DNA of 50,167 nt from Tritrichomonas foetus. Its lineage: Eukaryota; Parabasalia; Tritrichomonadida; Tritrichomonadidae. The stretch lies in the NCBI GenBank assembly GCA_001839685.1, contig MLAK01000915.1, positions 120,124 through 170,290 of the forward strand, in the 5' to 3' direction. Position 1 is the stretch's first letter. The number at the start of each line of letters is the position of its first letter. Shown here one piece after another: positions 11,301 to 19,821 of the stretch. The translations under genes and the position numbers were made by a program. Below the pieces are notes generated by a model. That model saw nothing but the letters and a program-made list of their open reading frames with translations, had not been told where the DNA came from and did not search any database.

Positions 11301-11964
11301 TTTTTGAAGTCGGGGAAATATATGGGTAAATATACTTTGTGAAAGTTTGCTTGATTTTTACTGATTCAATGTTCCTTAAAGATTCTCCTTGTAATTGTTG
11401 AATGAAAATCGGTAAAACAGATAAAGCTTCTGAAAATTCAAGTGTTAGATAAGGATCTATTTTTTTACGAATTGAAAACAATAAAGCAATATGCTTTAGA
11501 TGTGGAAGGGTTGATTCACATCTATCGATTAGTCTTTGATAGCAATCATAAGACACAAAAAGTTGACATAAAAGAAGAAATTGTTGACCTTTTGGTTGTT
11601 TATACATATATTTTTCTGAGTTAAAAATATTTTTCAATGTTTTATTCAATTTGAAATCACTTTGATCTATTTGAAACAAACAAAGTAATGAAATCTTAAT
11701 GAAAAAATTAATTACATTTTCTAATTCAGATTGTTTCAAAGAAACAACACGAAGCAATAAAGAAACTGCTTCAGGGATAAATTCATATAAAAATTCTAAT
11801 GTGTGGTCTTCATTTGGGGGAAGGAGGGTAAAATTCTCCATATAATCATCGATCATCGCTTCAATTGTTGGTAAAAATGTCGAAAATTGGGCGTAGTTTC
11901 CTTTTCCTAAAAAAGATATGAAATCTTTCGTCCATTTGCGAAAGTCTTGAACTGTGTCACTCAT
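5392..11964 (-). CDS. Giant ubiquitin carboxyl-terminal hydrolase (USP family, C19)
   Basis: A very large deubiquitinase, 2190 residues from the chosen ATG, with a central catalytic domain flanked by about 1070 and 860 residues of helical HEAT/ARM-like sequence. This layout recalls USP9X/FAF and USP34. The Cys box GLENLGATCF places catalytic Cys1087; QQDCVEFF follows; the His box has Cys-less DGGHYTA with His1291. The finger region (around SNHYDDCVVNNEEF) lacks the paired CxxC motifs of a zinc ribbon. Asp/Glu-rich (NDDDDSEDEENE) and Asn/Ser-rich linkers interrupt the flanks. The frame extends 28 codons upstream to an ATG at 12048, but the extension looks non-coding, and an initiator sits 19 bases before the ATG used here. 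Predicted nuclear or cytosolic, with no membrane segment. Confidence 0.9.
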   Translation of the reverse strand: MSDTVQDFRKWTKDFISFLGKGNYAQFSTFLPTIEAMIDDYMENFTLLPPNEDHTLEFLYEFIPEAVSLLLRVVSLKQSELENVINFFIKISLLCLFQIDQSDFKLNKTLKNIFNSEKYMYKQPKGQQFLLLCQLFVSYDCYQRLIDRCESTLPHLKHIALLFSIRKKIDPYLTLEFSEALSVLPIFIQQLQGESLRNIESVKIKQTFTKYIYPYISPTSKIDFTPLFKFSEHLIRTPYLDKQLAGIEILSTYLTKSETKNECFKTWIKDNAKFLNYIIDNDFHVEFIKSTKVFFKSLSTFHLLTLEMINKMYGNSCKMNKEERTHMYDIIISNLSTYKRDDILSFIKKPNIDPVILTFFFNDIQFYQNKENRKIIQLCISTLFKLNAQNEILKVLNPTTREIILKEALHFEEKYNLDMIFAVLSKLIQTSQYTSKEFGGNFIQTILNNYLLSTTFSFSILTEYYKKTKTSLDIKEFTIIYEIQNDDFWNFLSNLMKNNPNRPMTPIVYDSLTQIIESYDFSNASPSFITFLRYFLISKSYQQSYLMGHSINFDTFAFRRFPKLYVPILIKLLFCSKEKEMSSDLLLEFCTKFDPKQQPINEIYMIFRDHLIPKLKDKLSNTEFYIIDFIYKVLYKLENDLILEDYGKRRQCELHEKACELILHFKDSKDNILIHSSLDISCDDLLKRIRFISNNPKASAKYLNIEIKGDIPLKNKSIENKSDIFVSDTISFTKKPQILSILLSETDFPNHLFTILKTNSNDEKLLKATWILLQFLPSISKLNINISESENDYVLAYYLQVLNSNSSFEHFDSLKQIFISRKYQKSDCEVIETFLHFFDKKTAKSFKAIATPLFECINGKDQKLRKLAIKLLSKITQLNSHSPKILQIHLESVIEMFVNSNNETGKKIYKISMNLENKIPLFTGLLQKIPFTKGNEVLLFNAIYRIWEKLIDSNDDDSEDEENEKTKQNGCEIPFELLVEKCIVLANHHNIKIQWLCEMISHASSQIPEKSKIQKKINDFYSVLINRFYIQDDTSIVYSLISYAKKNHYLDDKFYEIFMKPNMHFNMSMTKYPKTDFPGLENLGATCFISSIIQPLFYILPLRKVSIENSNILKNIFLDMMVTQKGFAKMKTFVEQFNDVIDTNRQQDCVEFFLILAERISKEANLFFRGFLSNHYDDCVVNNEEFYSLSVNVKGIECLEESLKVLFDHSIINDKQKYMKITQLPPVLAIHLKRFEYNLKANAKTKISSKFTFPFEIDITPYCVNRSNPKNHGQYQLYAVVLHNGHADGGHYTAVVNINGKWIEFNDKKSHEITIEELKNMSYGSQDPKKAYDRSAYVLLYKQVNNKSKNELNEEIDFLPYISKIERKEHLCLYDENIKKFALNANIKIAISYFFNIYCHSTFTDAAEVVLKLTKTINESGYESELFDFLAKNDSQFIEIFLRSKSNLIIGNLRNFILSYQTYTKNERLFKFLDNLLNKNKLNAFVSRPEKFDTIAHLFLNYVLNNTETPIQENWGQKLCEIIEFFAKSIPESRHQNIRLIDFLKTIKLLNIIKSEKSFEILEKNIKFITANPFNSFALLELYESRPILQLLKTSELLLNFIIGLVECGAPNEQIEPFMIAAVKKYDISNSFKSFLRSSPTLSCNLPTFILQNYEKYILPELLSPKNDIRLKAEHLTYDLFVEVKPPRNIPQYSNSKSSNSKKPSEKLMNFAEKSNSLIDEAIKIKRYDIYILESFLRVLKWIVKRTQIPFVEKCLELYTMINSKNSNKNPDKNYLRLMEVFKVMNLKNIKIVENNITSENNKINNGVRDSENCKDSENSKNSENLEGKKKLLYVDDVIENSLRFGKHDNLNQSIFKLLENIEDIERLKKIYQTTKFVEFFEKQNEIRQDIFLFEKLYKPTFTKVLPVSKIYQKKSLEIIEKAISFEKEQPLTSFLCESIYEKLPETFILNVNKWIFECFQRNLKALNYHYVVIYMVKSMHDSKRVVNTEVLFTDNKLQSVFQKMKNQCILTTKEKNIMFKWIIELIKNSSSLIIELTEILFQFISNITENNCLEYNIFINWYFHTIATFKKFDHVDNFMMNVFPHLKISYWLELPLMDFLRNNFKNVEKSLDIVAKEVLLNTCVYYPNRKNYLFLQNYLNVTKTEKIEEMLSEIYKGNESNKILVSNLDKIAQIKPELSNFIKFLKKKK

Positions 11965-11979
11965 CTCATGAAATAAAAT

Positions 11980-11985
11980 ATGTGA
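11980..11985 (-). promoter_or_regulatory. Initiator (Inr) candidate for the USP gene
   Basis: On the minus strand this reads TCACAT, matching the trichomonad initiator, with +1 at 11983, 19 bases from the ATG at 11964. It decides the start in favour of the inner Met over the one at 12048. Confidence 0.45.
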
Positions 11986-12160
11986 TAGAAAGAATGAATA
12001 TTTCTGAGTGTCGTAAATACATATTTTCTCACAAATAAATACTGCCATAGATTATTTTTATACAAAAATTGAATTTAATATCTAGTTTTTTTTTTTTTCT
12101 ATGTATATATGGTCAATAATCAAAATGTATTACATGCCTTGAGTCGATTAACTTCAAACA

Positions 12161-12693
12161 ATGAATTATTATATAACATCAATTCATGCAATTCCAGAAA
12201 TTGTTTCATTCCCTTTAAGACAGCCCATCCAATTCCGATTCAGATTATGGTCTAAAATTCCCACTGATTCTTCAACAACAATTACATCAAAAAGAAAACA
12301 TGAGTAATAACAACGAATATAAACTAATAAGCATGATTGCTCCTGTTGAATCTAAAGAAAATGATTCATCCAAGAATCCTAACCAAAAAAAGAATGATCA
12401 TTTAGACACAGGAAATTCTGGAATAATATAATTTTCTCCACATAGGTCGATTGGAAGCCCAAATAGGCATTTTGGAGTTCTACGAGATCTACCAAAAAAC
12501 CACAAAAAACAATCTACCAAAAAGTGATGAAAAAGATTTAATAAATACTGCATCAAAAGAAAACACACCAAAAATTCTGACGAAAAATAATCAGTCGCAT
12601 GCTGTCTTGGATTTTATCCCTTTTAAAAATAATATAAAAAGCCAAGAAACAAACTTACTCGCAGCCGTTGGTTTTCATTCTGGGAAAAATTAA
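12161..12693 (+). pseudogene. Chain of short overlapping-phase ORFs, possible decayed gene
   Basis: Three successive open stretches in three different phases follow each other almost without gap. One runs from the ATG at 12161 to about 12310 (reading MNYYITSIHAIPEIVSF and on). The next runs from the ATG at 12300 to 12431. The last is from about 12451 to 12693 and ends LLAAVGFHSGKN. All are hydrophilic, Lys/Asn/Ser-rich and less AT-rich than the surrounding intergenic DNA, as expected for a coding sequence broken by indels. I do not recognise the family. Chance open frames remain a real alternative. It lies behind the USP promoter and downstream of the ABC transporter's 3' end. Confidence 0.3.
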
Positions 12694-12997
12694 AAAGAAT
12701 TGAAGCCAAAATGGCTTCAGAGAAGAAAATTTAAACTTTAAATGATGGAATTTGCTGCAATTTGAAAATTTCATCTAATGTTGAGTTAATACAACACTAA
12801 TGGAATCATCATTCCCATATTTTGTCCAAGTGCCAAAATCCATGAAAATTCAGATAATTGTTTTATATGAAATTATTTTCTATTCTACAGATTATTTATA
12901 TTAAACATTATGTAAGAAGCATTTTAGAAAGAATATTTTAACTATAACCATATTTAAAATCTCACTTTAATTCTACATGAATCGAGTGAGTTTGAAA
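12694..12997. other. Intergenic
   Basis: About 300 AT-rich bases downstream of the ABC transporter's stop. Nothing recognisable is seen in it. Confidence 0.5.
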
Positions 12998-15331
12998 TTA
13001 GTTTTTGATCAAAGCTTCTTCATCTTCAATTATCTTTCTCATTGTTTCTTCCAAATTTTCAACATGAACAGTATAATTTTCTATTCCTAGTTCACTTTTA
13101 TGTGAATCAATATGATCAAGAACATCTGGAAAGTGAAGATTATTTGGAATCATAAGAATGTTCGGATGTTCAGGATGGATTTTGGCACTTGGACAAACCT
13201 CATGTGCACATTGAAGAACTTTTTCCATTTCAACATTTTGATTAATAATCGAAACAAAATAACAACAGTTGTATTGTTCTCGAAGATCAGCTGCTGTTCC
13301 ACAAAATGCAATTTGGCCTTGAGACATAACCAATAATCTCGAAGAAATACTTTCACTTTCTTCAATTGAGTGAGTAGTAATGAAAACAGTAGCACCTGCA
13401 AGTTCATTTAATGCTTTCCAGATAAGCTGTCTTGATTGAGCATCGACACCAGCTGTTGGTTCATCTAAAATAATCATTGCTGGCCTTCTCAATAATGATA
13501 ATGCTATACATAATTTTCTTTTATTTCCTCCACTTAAATTCTCTGAATATGAATCCAAATACTCAGTTAACTGTAGCAAATTTGCAAAATAATCTGTTTC
13601 ACTATCAATTTGTGCATTTGATAGACCATTTAATGCACAAAATAGTCGGAAATGTTCACGTGTTGTAAGCTTCTCAATTAAGACATTATCTTGAAAAGTT
13701 ACTCCAAGTGTTGGATAAAGAGTTGTATCAAAATTATTCAATAACTCTTCACCATAAAACTTAATTGATCCACTATCAACATCAATGGCTCCAATAATTG
13801 AAGAAACTAAAGTAGATTTACCAGAACCGTTTGGTCCAATTGCAACAATTACTTCACCAGGTGCAACTTTTAAAGTAACATTATCTAAAGCCTTTGTTTC
13901 AACTTTTCCTTTATAAACTTTCAATAATTCATAGAATTCAATTGCAGCATTAGAATCATCAAATTCTTGGCTATTTAGTAATCCATCTTTCATTACTTTC
14001 ATAAATTTGCTCTTTGAAAATGCTTTTTTCCATATGCCAGGCTTGAATATATTCTTCCAACCAATAACTTGTCGTCCATAACAATTTGGATTGCATAAAG
14101 ATCCAAGTAAACCTAAAAATGCATAAAAAACGGCACCAAACAATTGAGACATTAAAATTAAGTAAGCAGAATTATGATTAAAGACAAATCCAAGATCACC
14201 AAATCCCATTGGACCAGATGCTTCTTTACAACGAATCATTAAGTCACACATACTAATAAATGAAGCAGGTGGACATAAAAACATAATAAGACGATAAACA
14301 GAAGTTGGAATATAAGATTGAAAGATAATGAAATATTCAAACACAACAACAAAAAGAATTAATCCAACACCATAACCAGAACTTGATCCTTTCGAATGAA
14401 GTAATGGTTGGAAAAAGATTTGGATAGAAAAGAAAGAAATATTTAGTAGAAAATCAGAAATTAAAAATAATAAAGCATTTGTTCCACTTGATGGTGAACC
14501 AACGAAACAAAACATGACCATTATTAAAATATCACAAGGAAGTTGTTCAAGAATCATAACAACAATATTTGTAAGAACTCGAACCTTATTTGTAATGCCA
14601 TTGATTTCTAACAAAAAGATAACTTTTGTAGAATTAAGAGAATAATACAACAAAGTGCTGGCAAGTGAAATCAAGGTTTTTGATATTAAAAAGTAAATTG
14701 CTCCAATTGATGCACTTGAAATTACAGCAGCAGAAGGAGGACGTGCATAGCTTTGTGAAGAGAATGAAAGAGTGGCATTAAATGGTTTCAATATAAATTC
14801 AAGAAAAGCATTTGAAAATGTGAAAGACGAATACATATAAGAAACAGTTGTTCCGATTGCTGTAAATGATGAATTGGAATCGAAATGGAGCCCAAAGAGT
14901 GTTTCAGAAGAATCATTTAATTTATTCAATTCTGAAGCAACATCGTTAACATTTGATAATAATTTGTAATTTGATGAAGTGAATAAATTTTTAGCAATAT
15001 TTTCAGTTAATTCATTTGAGGGTGAAATAAAGAGATGTGAATTATTCTGTGAAAATAAATTTTGTGTATAACTTAATTCATTTGGATAATGATAACGATA
15101 AGGATCTGGATCATCATCATTATTCATTTTTGGTAAATTTGATAACATTAAATATAACAATGGAAATATTATACCAATAATGTAATTAGCATAGTAATTT
15201 TTGGTTCTTTTTCGTAGTAACATATGAGTATGAAAATACTTTTTAAATAGAGATGAAAACATAACAGGGGAACGATACACCTGCGGACTTAATTGTGTGC
15301 CACTTGTTAATGGGATAAGTAGATCTGGCAT
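12998..15331 (-). CDS. ABC transporter, ABCA type, half-size (TMD-NBD)
   Basis: A 777-residue half transporter. The N-terminal half has one membrane helix near residues 48-65, then a polar extracellular loop rich in Asn/Ser, then a cluster of helices from about 200 to 410, as in ABCA2_membrane-type domains. The nucleotide-binding domain follows: Walker A GPNGSGKST (499-507), signature LSGGNKRK (from 599), Walker B MIILDEP (619-625) and H-loop His654. Metazoan ABCA proteins have two such halves; protists often have one, which presumably dimerises. The usual role is lipid export or flipping, but the substrate is unknown. A TCATAC initiator-like match lies at 15368-15373, 39 bases before the ATG. 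Confidence 0.92.
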   Translation of the reverse strand: MPDLLIPLTSGTQLSPQVYRSPVMFSSLFKKYFHTHMLLRKRTKNYYANYIIGIIFPLLYLMLSNLPKMNNDDDPDPYRYHYPNELSYTQNLFSQNNSHLFISPSNELTENIAKNLFTSSNYKLLSNVNDVASELNKLNDSSETLFGLHFDSNSSFTAIGTTVSYMYSSFTFSNAFLEFILKPFNATLSFSSQSYARPPSAAVISSASIGAIYFLISKTLISLASTLLYYSLNSTKVIFLLEINGITNKVRVLTNIVVMILEQLPCDILIMVMFCFVGSPSSGTNALLFLISDFLLNISFFSIQIFFQPLLHSKGSSSGYGVGLILFVVVFEYFIIFQSYIPTSVYRLIMFLCPPASFISMCDLMIRCKEASGPMGFGDLGFVFNHNSAYLILMSQLFGAVFYAFLGLLGSLCNPNCYGRQVIGWKNIFKPGIWKKAFSKSKFMKVMKDGLLNSQEFDDSNAAIEFYELLKVYKGKVETKALDNVTLKVAPGEVIVAIGPNGSGKSTLVSSIIGAIDVDSGSIKFYGEELLNNFDTTLYPTLGVTFQDNVLIEKLTTREHFRLFCALNGLSNAQIDSETDYFANLLQLTEYLDSYSENLSGGNKRKLCIALSLLRRPAMIILDEPTAGVDAQSRQLIWKALNELAGATVFITTHSIEESESISSRLLVMSQGQIAFCGTAADLREQYNCCYFVSIINQNVEMEKVLQCAHEVCPSAKIHPEHPNILMIPNNLHFPDVLDHIDSHKSELGIENYTVHVENLEETMRKIIEDEEALIKN

Positions 15332-15507
15332 GAAAAAATAATTTAGTTAAGTTCAATACAAAAAAAAGTATGAATCAATTTTTTGTATTTCCAATCATAT
15401 CTTCGGTTATTTCACCCTATATGGTGAATTACATCTTTTCAAATTTTAAGATATTACATGGTCTTACAAATAGAAAAAAAAAAATATGATGTGGAAATTC
15501 GGTGGGA

Positions 15508-16048
15508 ATGATGATGTCTGAAAATGTTGTTATCAACTTCCTCAGTGAACAGGATTTGATTACATCAAAAGAAATCATTTTTCATTATGAATCCAAAAAA
15601 ACAACGACAACCCAGGCTCTTCGTGGCAAAATACGTCAACCAAATATAGCACATTTTGATACACAAAATTGATTTACCAACATCAGCGAATGACAATGAA
15701 GCTGAAGATAAAAAAAATGCCATTGAAAACTATTTAGTCGCTATTCTTGATGATCATTCCCGCTTCATCCTGCATGCTTCATTAATTAACGATAATTCGA
15801 GCCAGGCAGTGTCGCAAGAAATACTTCGAGTATACTCGAACAGCATCCCCATCCATCCAGTATTTTTACTGGTAGAGGTCCAGAATTTGCTGGAAGAGAG
15901 TTTCAATCAGTTCTTCAGAAATTCGGAATTCAGGACCCCAGAGCCCTCCCAACCTACCAACAAAGTGGGAATCTTGCTAAATGGTGGTAGACATATGACA
16001 GATGCAAGTTTGGTCCAGAGAAATTAGATGCTTTGATCAAATCTAAAA
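15508..16048 (+). pseudogene. Decayed DDE (rve-type) integrase/transposase
   Basis: An integrase-core remnant spread over two frames. Frame 1 from ATG 15508 runs through a possible helix-turn-helix to HFDT (Asp codon 15658-15660) and stops at 15670. Frame 2 (15659 on) gives KIDLPTSANDNE and AILDDHSRFILHASL, the conserved strand of integrase cores. Near 15860 reading returns to frame 1 with TGRGPEFAGREFQ, a GIQDPRALP segment and NLAKWW, ending at a TAG (15988); readable remnants continue to about 16048. Active copies have Asp where TGRG has its first Gly, and usually Glu where NLAKWW has Ala. Two frameshifts, a stop and lost catalytic residues make it a dead copy. The family resembles IS481-like or retroviral-type integrases. 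Confidence 0.65.
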
Positions 16049-16225
16049 CAAAAACAAAACAGATAAATAAAAACAAAAACATAAAAATTAAAACAAAAAC
16101 ATATAAATAAAAACAAAACAGATAAATAAAAACACAACAGATAAATAAAACAAAAACAGATAAATAAAAACACAACAGATAAATAAAAACAAAAACAGAT
16201 AAATAAAAACAAAACAGATAAATAA
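16038..16225. repeat. A-rich tandem repeat array
   Basis: About nine imperfect copies of a roughly 20-base unit of the form AAAAACAAAACAGATAAATA, varying in the number of A and in CAC/CAG. It starts directly at the end of the integrase remnant. On the minus strand it creates spurious Phe/Cys/Leu-rich frames. Confidence 0.85.
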
Positions 16226-16753
16226 GCAAGTCATTATCTCTGATGACCTCAACCAGCTAAAACAGTACATTAAAATAACAAATTAATAAGTCAAATTATA
16301 TTATACATAAGGAATGTCTATCATCGTTTAATTGTAATTTTCAATATTCTGTTTACATGAAAATAAGTGTGGTTAAAATCTAGATTTTCTAATATTCTAG
16401 ATTTTCTAATATTTGAGATTTCTTCAGAATAATCAGATGAAACAAAAGCTAAAATCATCCAATCTATTAATTCTATTTGATTTCATTATTCCTATTAGAG
16501 AATCATAAATAATACTTGATCGCTTGATAATAAATTGGGATGGGTATTATTATTTTGATTCGATTTAAATCCTACTTTTATTCATAAAAAATGAAAATAG
16601 AAATAAAAATGGATAAATAAATCTTATAATATAATAGTATAATCAAATAATTTAATAAATCACATGAAATGATTTAAAACTATATCACATCATAGTCAAA
16701 ATTAATATTACATATTTACTAAAGTGAAAATAAAGATTTATATTGATTAATAA
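16226..16753. other. Intergenic, downstream of the Pmp-like gene
   Basis: About 530 very AT-rich bases. A short tandem duplication of TCTAGATTTTCTAATAT lies at about 16379-16414. Nothing else is seen. Confidence 0.55.
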
Positions 16754-19136
16754 TTAAAGTATAAAGTTTCCAGCATCATTATTCTCGGCAAAATCATCTC
16801 CAAAAGGATCACTACTAGTAAGCATACAATCTTTCTCGAACAATGGATTAATGCTTGTAACTGAACCCATGGTGGGCGAATAAGTTTCTACAGATTCGTC
16901 AATTTCATGATTTGATGAGTTCATTTTTTTCTTTCGAAAAGCAAAGTAGGAGATAATAGCAATTACTGCAATAACAGCAACAATACCTGCAGTGATTCCT
17001 GCAATTGATCCAGCATCAAGCGACTGTTTATCACTAGACTCGGCATTAACATTAGGGTTGTCTTTCTCCTCATCTGTTATCCCTTCTGATATTGACATAT
17101 GTGAATCTATTGATCTAGATATAGAATCAATAGATATTGTTTGCGTATTTGATTGGCATAGAGTTGGAAACTGGGTTTCTTTTTGAATACTTTCTTGAGA
17201 AAGGAATGAAAGAATTTGATCTATTAATGATGATGAAAAAGAAAAAGCCAAATTGGAATGGAAAACACTTGACTTAGTAAAATCATCAGAGTCAGAGAAG
17301 ATTTTTGATGGATCAAATTTATCAGATATGGAAAAAGGATTTGAATTTGAAAATATGAAGGAATGACTAAATCCATTTGATCCAGAAAATCCTTTGGATT
17401 CACTAAAGTGATTGGATTCGGTAAATTCAATTGATTCAGTAAATCCATTTGATCCAGTAAATCCTTTGGATTCACTAAAGTGATTGGATTCAGTAAATTC
17501 ATTTGATNNNNNNNNNNNNNNNNNNNNNNNNNNNNNNNNNNNNNNNNNNNNNNNNNNNNNNNNNNNNNNNNNNNNNNNNNNNNNNNNNNNNNNNNNNNNN
17601 NNNNNNNNNNNNNNNNNNNNNNNNNNNNNNNNNNNNNGATTCAGTAAATTCATTTGATTCAGTAAACCCATTTGATCCAGTAAATCCTTTGGATTCACTA
17701 AAGTGATTGGATTCAGTAAATTCATTTGATCCAGTAAATCCATTTGATTCAGTAAAACCATTTGATTCAGTAAACCCATTTGATTCAGTAAAGTGATTGG
17801 ATTTGGTAAAATCAGCAGTTCTGGAAAATATTAAAGATGGTGAAAAATATTCACTTTGTGAAAATTTGTTGGTATCGGTAAATTTATCTGATGGGGAAAA
17901 TTCATTTGATGGAAGGAAATAATCTGAAAGAGAAAACTCTTCAGAGTAAGAGAAAGAAAAAGATTGGGAGAATTTTTCCGAATGTGAAAAAACTTTTGAA
18001 TTAGTAAATATGTCTGACTGTGAAAAATGTGGTGTAGTAGGAGGTGGCAAATAATATACACATTCATAATCTGGTTCATGACCTGGTTTCATATTGGCAT
18101 TATTATCGAGATTGGGGAAATTATAAATCCAGAGAAGATCATATTCATGGTTTTGCTGATTATTATTTATAGTTTGCCTTTCTTCCTGTGGTGGTTCATT
18201 GCTACTAAAGTAACAGTTTTTCAATGTGAAATACTGACTATCATGATAGGAAGTAGTATTCGCAAATTTAACATATGTCACATTCACGAAATGAGTATTC
18301 GAAACTTCGAAAATTGCATTATCTTTTGATGGATTTCCACAGTTAAAAATGGATTTTGATGATGTGTTAACAAAACATCCAAACTCAAACTTAGCACTAT
18401 TATACTCATGTGCCATAAAAATCTCGGTTTTACTCTTGACATATGACATCCAGTTGTTTTTAATGACAATTTCCTTTCCTTGATCACCGAAAAGATTAGC
18501 ATAAAGTAATCCATTATCATTAATAACATTGGAAATATTGGTATGCATAATTTCTACCTTTTGAGAATAACAATATATCAGATAATGTATTGGTGATTTT
18601 CCATATACTTCTCCTGGACAACCAAAAATGCTTGAATATTGAAATTTAACTTGAGTTGATAAATGAAATGTATGAACATCATCACCATATCCATATGAAT
18701 TGGAAAAACAACATTGAGAAAATTGAGTTGTAATTCTATCACCTAAACCATCTGTATCAAAAAGGTGAGAATTATGCACTATGCAATTAAAGAAAGAACA
18801 TTTGGTTATTTCTATTGCGCTTAATTCATCACAGGTGTTTGGTCTAGTAAATTTATCATATGATGTATATACAATATTATTTAGTTGATAAGCATTATTA
18901 CTTGATGGACATGAGTATTCTGAGTTAGTTTGATAACTACTACTTACATAAATGCTATTTTGAACTTTATCAAACATTGTTTCGGTGATTTTTATGTGCT
19001 TCATGTTATTAAAGATGATTGGGAAAATTCTAAACATTTTACTTTTTTGTAGAGTCAAGTAATATGAATCTCCAGTGAACATCAATGTTGAATAAATGTT
19101 GCTTTGAACAAGAGTTAATATAGTTAAATTGAACAT
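16754..19136 (-). CDS. Pmp-like surface protein: beta-helix ectodomain, Phe/Ser hexapeptide stalk, TM, NPLF tail
   Basis: A type-I membrane protein in two frames on either side of a 130-base gap. The N-terminal 360 or so residues have repeated short F-x-N-C and S-x-F-x-N strands, as in parallel beta-helix Pmp-like proteins of trichomonads. A stalk follows of at least 35 hexads of the form x-F-(S/T)-x-S-x, such as FTESNG and FSESKG. Then come a Ser/Glu-rich linker, a membrane helix (GITAGIVAVIAVIAIISYFAF, about 16938-17003), a stop-transfer RKKK, and an acidic tail with NPLF. The ATG at 19136 has TCACAA just upstream, but no convincing signal peptide follows it. The 5' end is therefore uncertain and the gene may be truncated or frameshifted. 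An adhesive or surface-coat role is inferred from architecture only. Confidence 0.7.
17229..18028 (-). repeat. 18-bp coding minisatellite (hexapeptide stalk), interrupted by a gap
   Basis: Tandem 18-base units encode x-F-(S/T)-x-S-x. Near the gap the units are almost identical and organised in a 72-base higher-order unit (ESNHFSESKGFTGSNGFT order) seen on both sides. Outer units are more diverged, the usual pattern when a repeat expands from its middle. Confidence 0.9.
17508..17637. other. Assembly gap (130 N)
   Basis: A run of 130 N inside the stalk repeat. The reading frames on its two sides are not in register at this length. An intact hexad register needs 15 + 18n bases (for example 123 or 141), so the stated gap size is probably only an estimate. 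Confidence 0.95.
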
Positions 19137-19218
19137 TTGTGACACAATTCTCGAAAAAGACAATTAAAAAGTTAAGTGAGGTCACATCTGTAACTTGCTC
19201 AATTGAGTGCACTTTCAT
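19042..19218 (-). other. Out-of-phase upstream extension of the Pmp-like frame
   Basis: Upstream of and overlapping the chosen ATG, a second minus-strand frame is open from an ATG at 19218 (MKVHSIEQVTDVTSLNF and on) to a TAA at 19039-19041. It contains FENCVTNVQFNYINSC, which resembles the beta-helix strands of the downstream protein. A one-base slip in the A6 run at 19043-19048, or elsewhere in the overlap, would join it to the main frame. A hydrophobic KLLFCILPYNVV lies further upstream in this phase but has no ATG before it. Either a decayed or mis-sequenced 5' end, or chance. Confidence 0.35.
19137..19142 (-). promoter_or_regulatory. Initiator-like TCACAA at the Pmp-like gene ATG
   Basis: The minus strand reads TCACAA directly before the ATG at 19136. 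If used, the 5' UTR would be only 4 bases. Weak support for that start. Confidence 0.3.
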
Positions 19219-19821
19219 TATTTTTATTATTCTTTTCTTCCTCTTTATTTCTTTTTTAATAACAACATTATAAGGTAATATACAAAATAAAAGCTTCACG
19301 ATATAAATAATTCCTCGTTATTATTTACCTTCCTGCCAAATTATATCACAAATATTTCTATGAAATCTGTTGAATAAATTAGTGAAATTTTGTCAGATAA
19401 TCTCACTCATTCAATAATCTATCAAGAATAAATTCTCTCAAAAATATATTTTTTTGATGATATTAGGAATGCCATAGCTCATATTCTCTAGACATAAACA
19501 ACCATGCTAACATAAAAAACAATCTTTATAACATAAGAGATATTTTGTGAAAACATTTTTGAAAAGATTGAATAGAAACCAAAACCTTAAAATTATTCTA
19601 ACGACTCGATTTGTTTCATAATTTTTTAAAAAAATAATTGATGAATAAGCGATAGAAACAGAGGACGAACTTCTGCTTGACCACCTAGTCTCAGATTCAA
19701 CAATCTTTCCATGTTTTTTGAGGATTTTTTAAAAATTCTCACGTTAGTTAATGTAAGATAACAATCATTAAAACAAATATTAGCTAAAAAAAGATTGCAT
19801 TTCAAGTCGCCTCTCATAAAA

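Noticed and set aside
15954..16270. Several minus-strand ORFs rich in Phe, Cys and Leu
   Set aside because: They arise from the A-rich tandem repeat read backwards in three frames, with no independent coding signal.
17229..18028. Regular repeats that could suggest a CRISPR-like or satellite array
   Set aside because: The repeats are contiguous 18-bp units without spacers and keep a protein reading frame.
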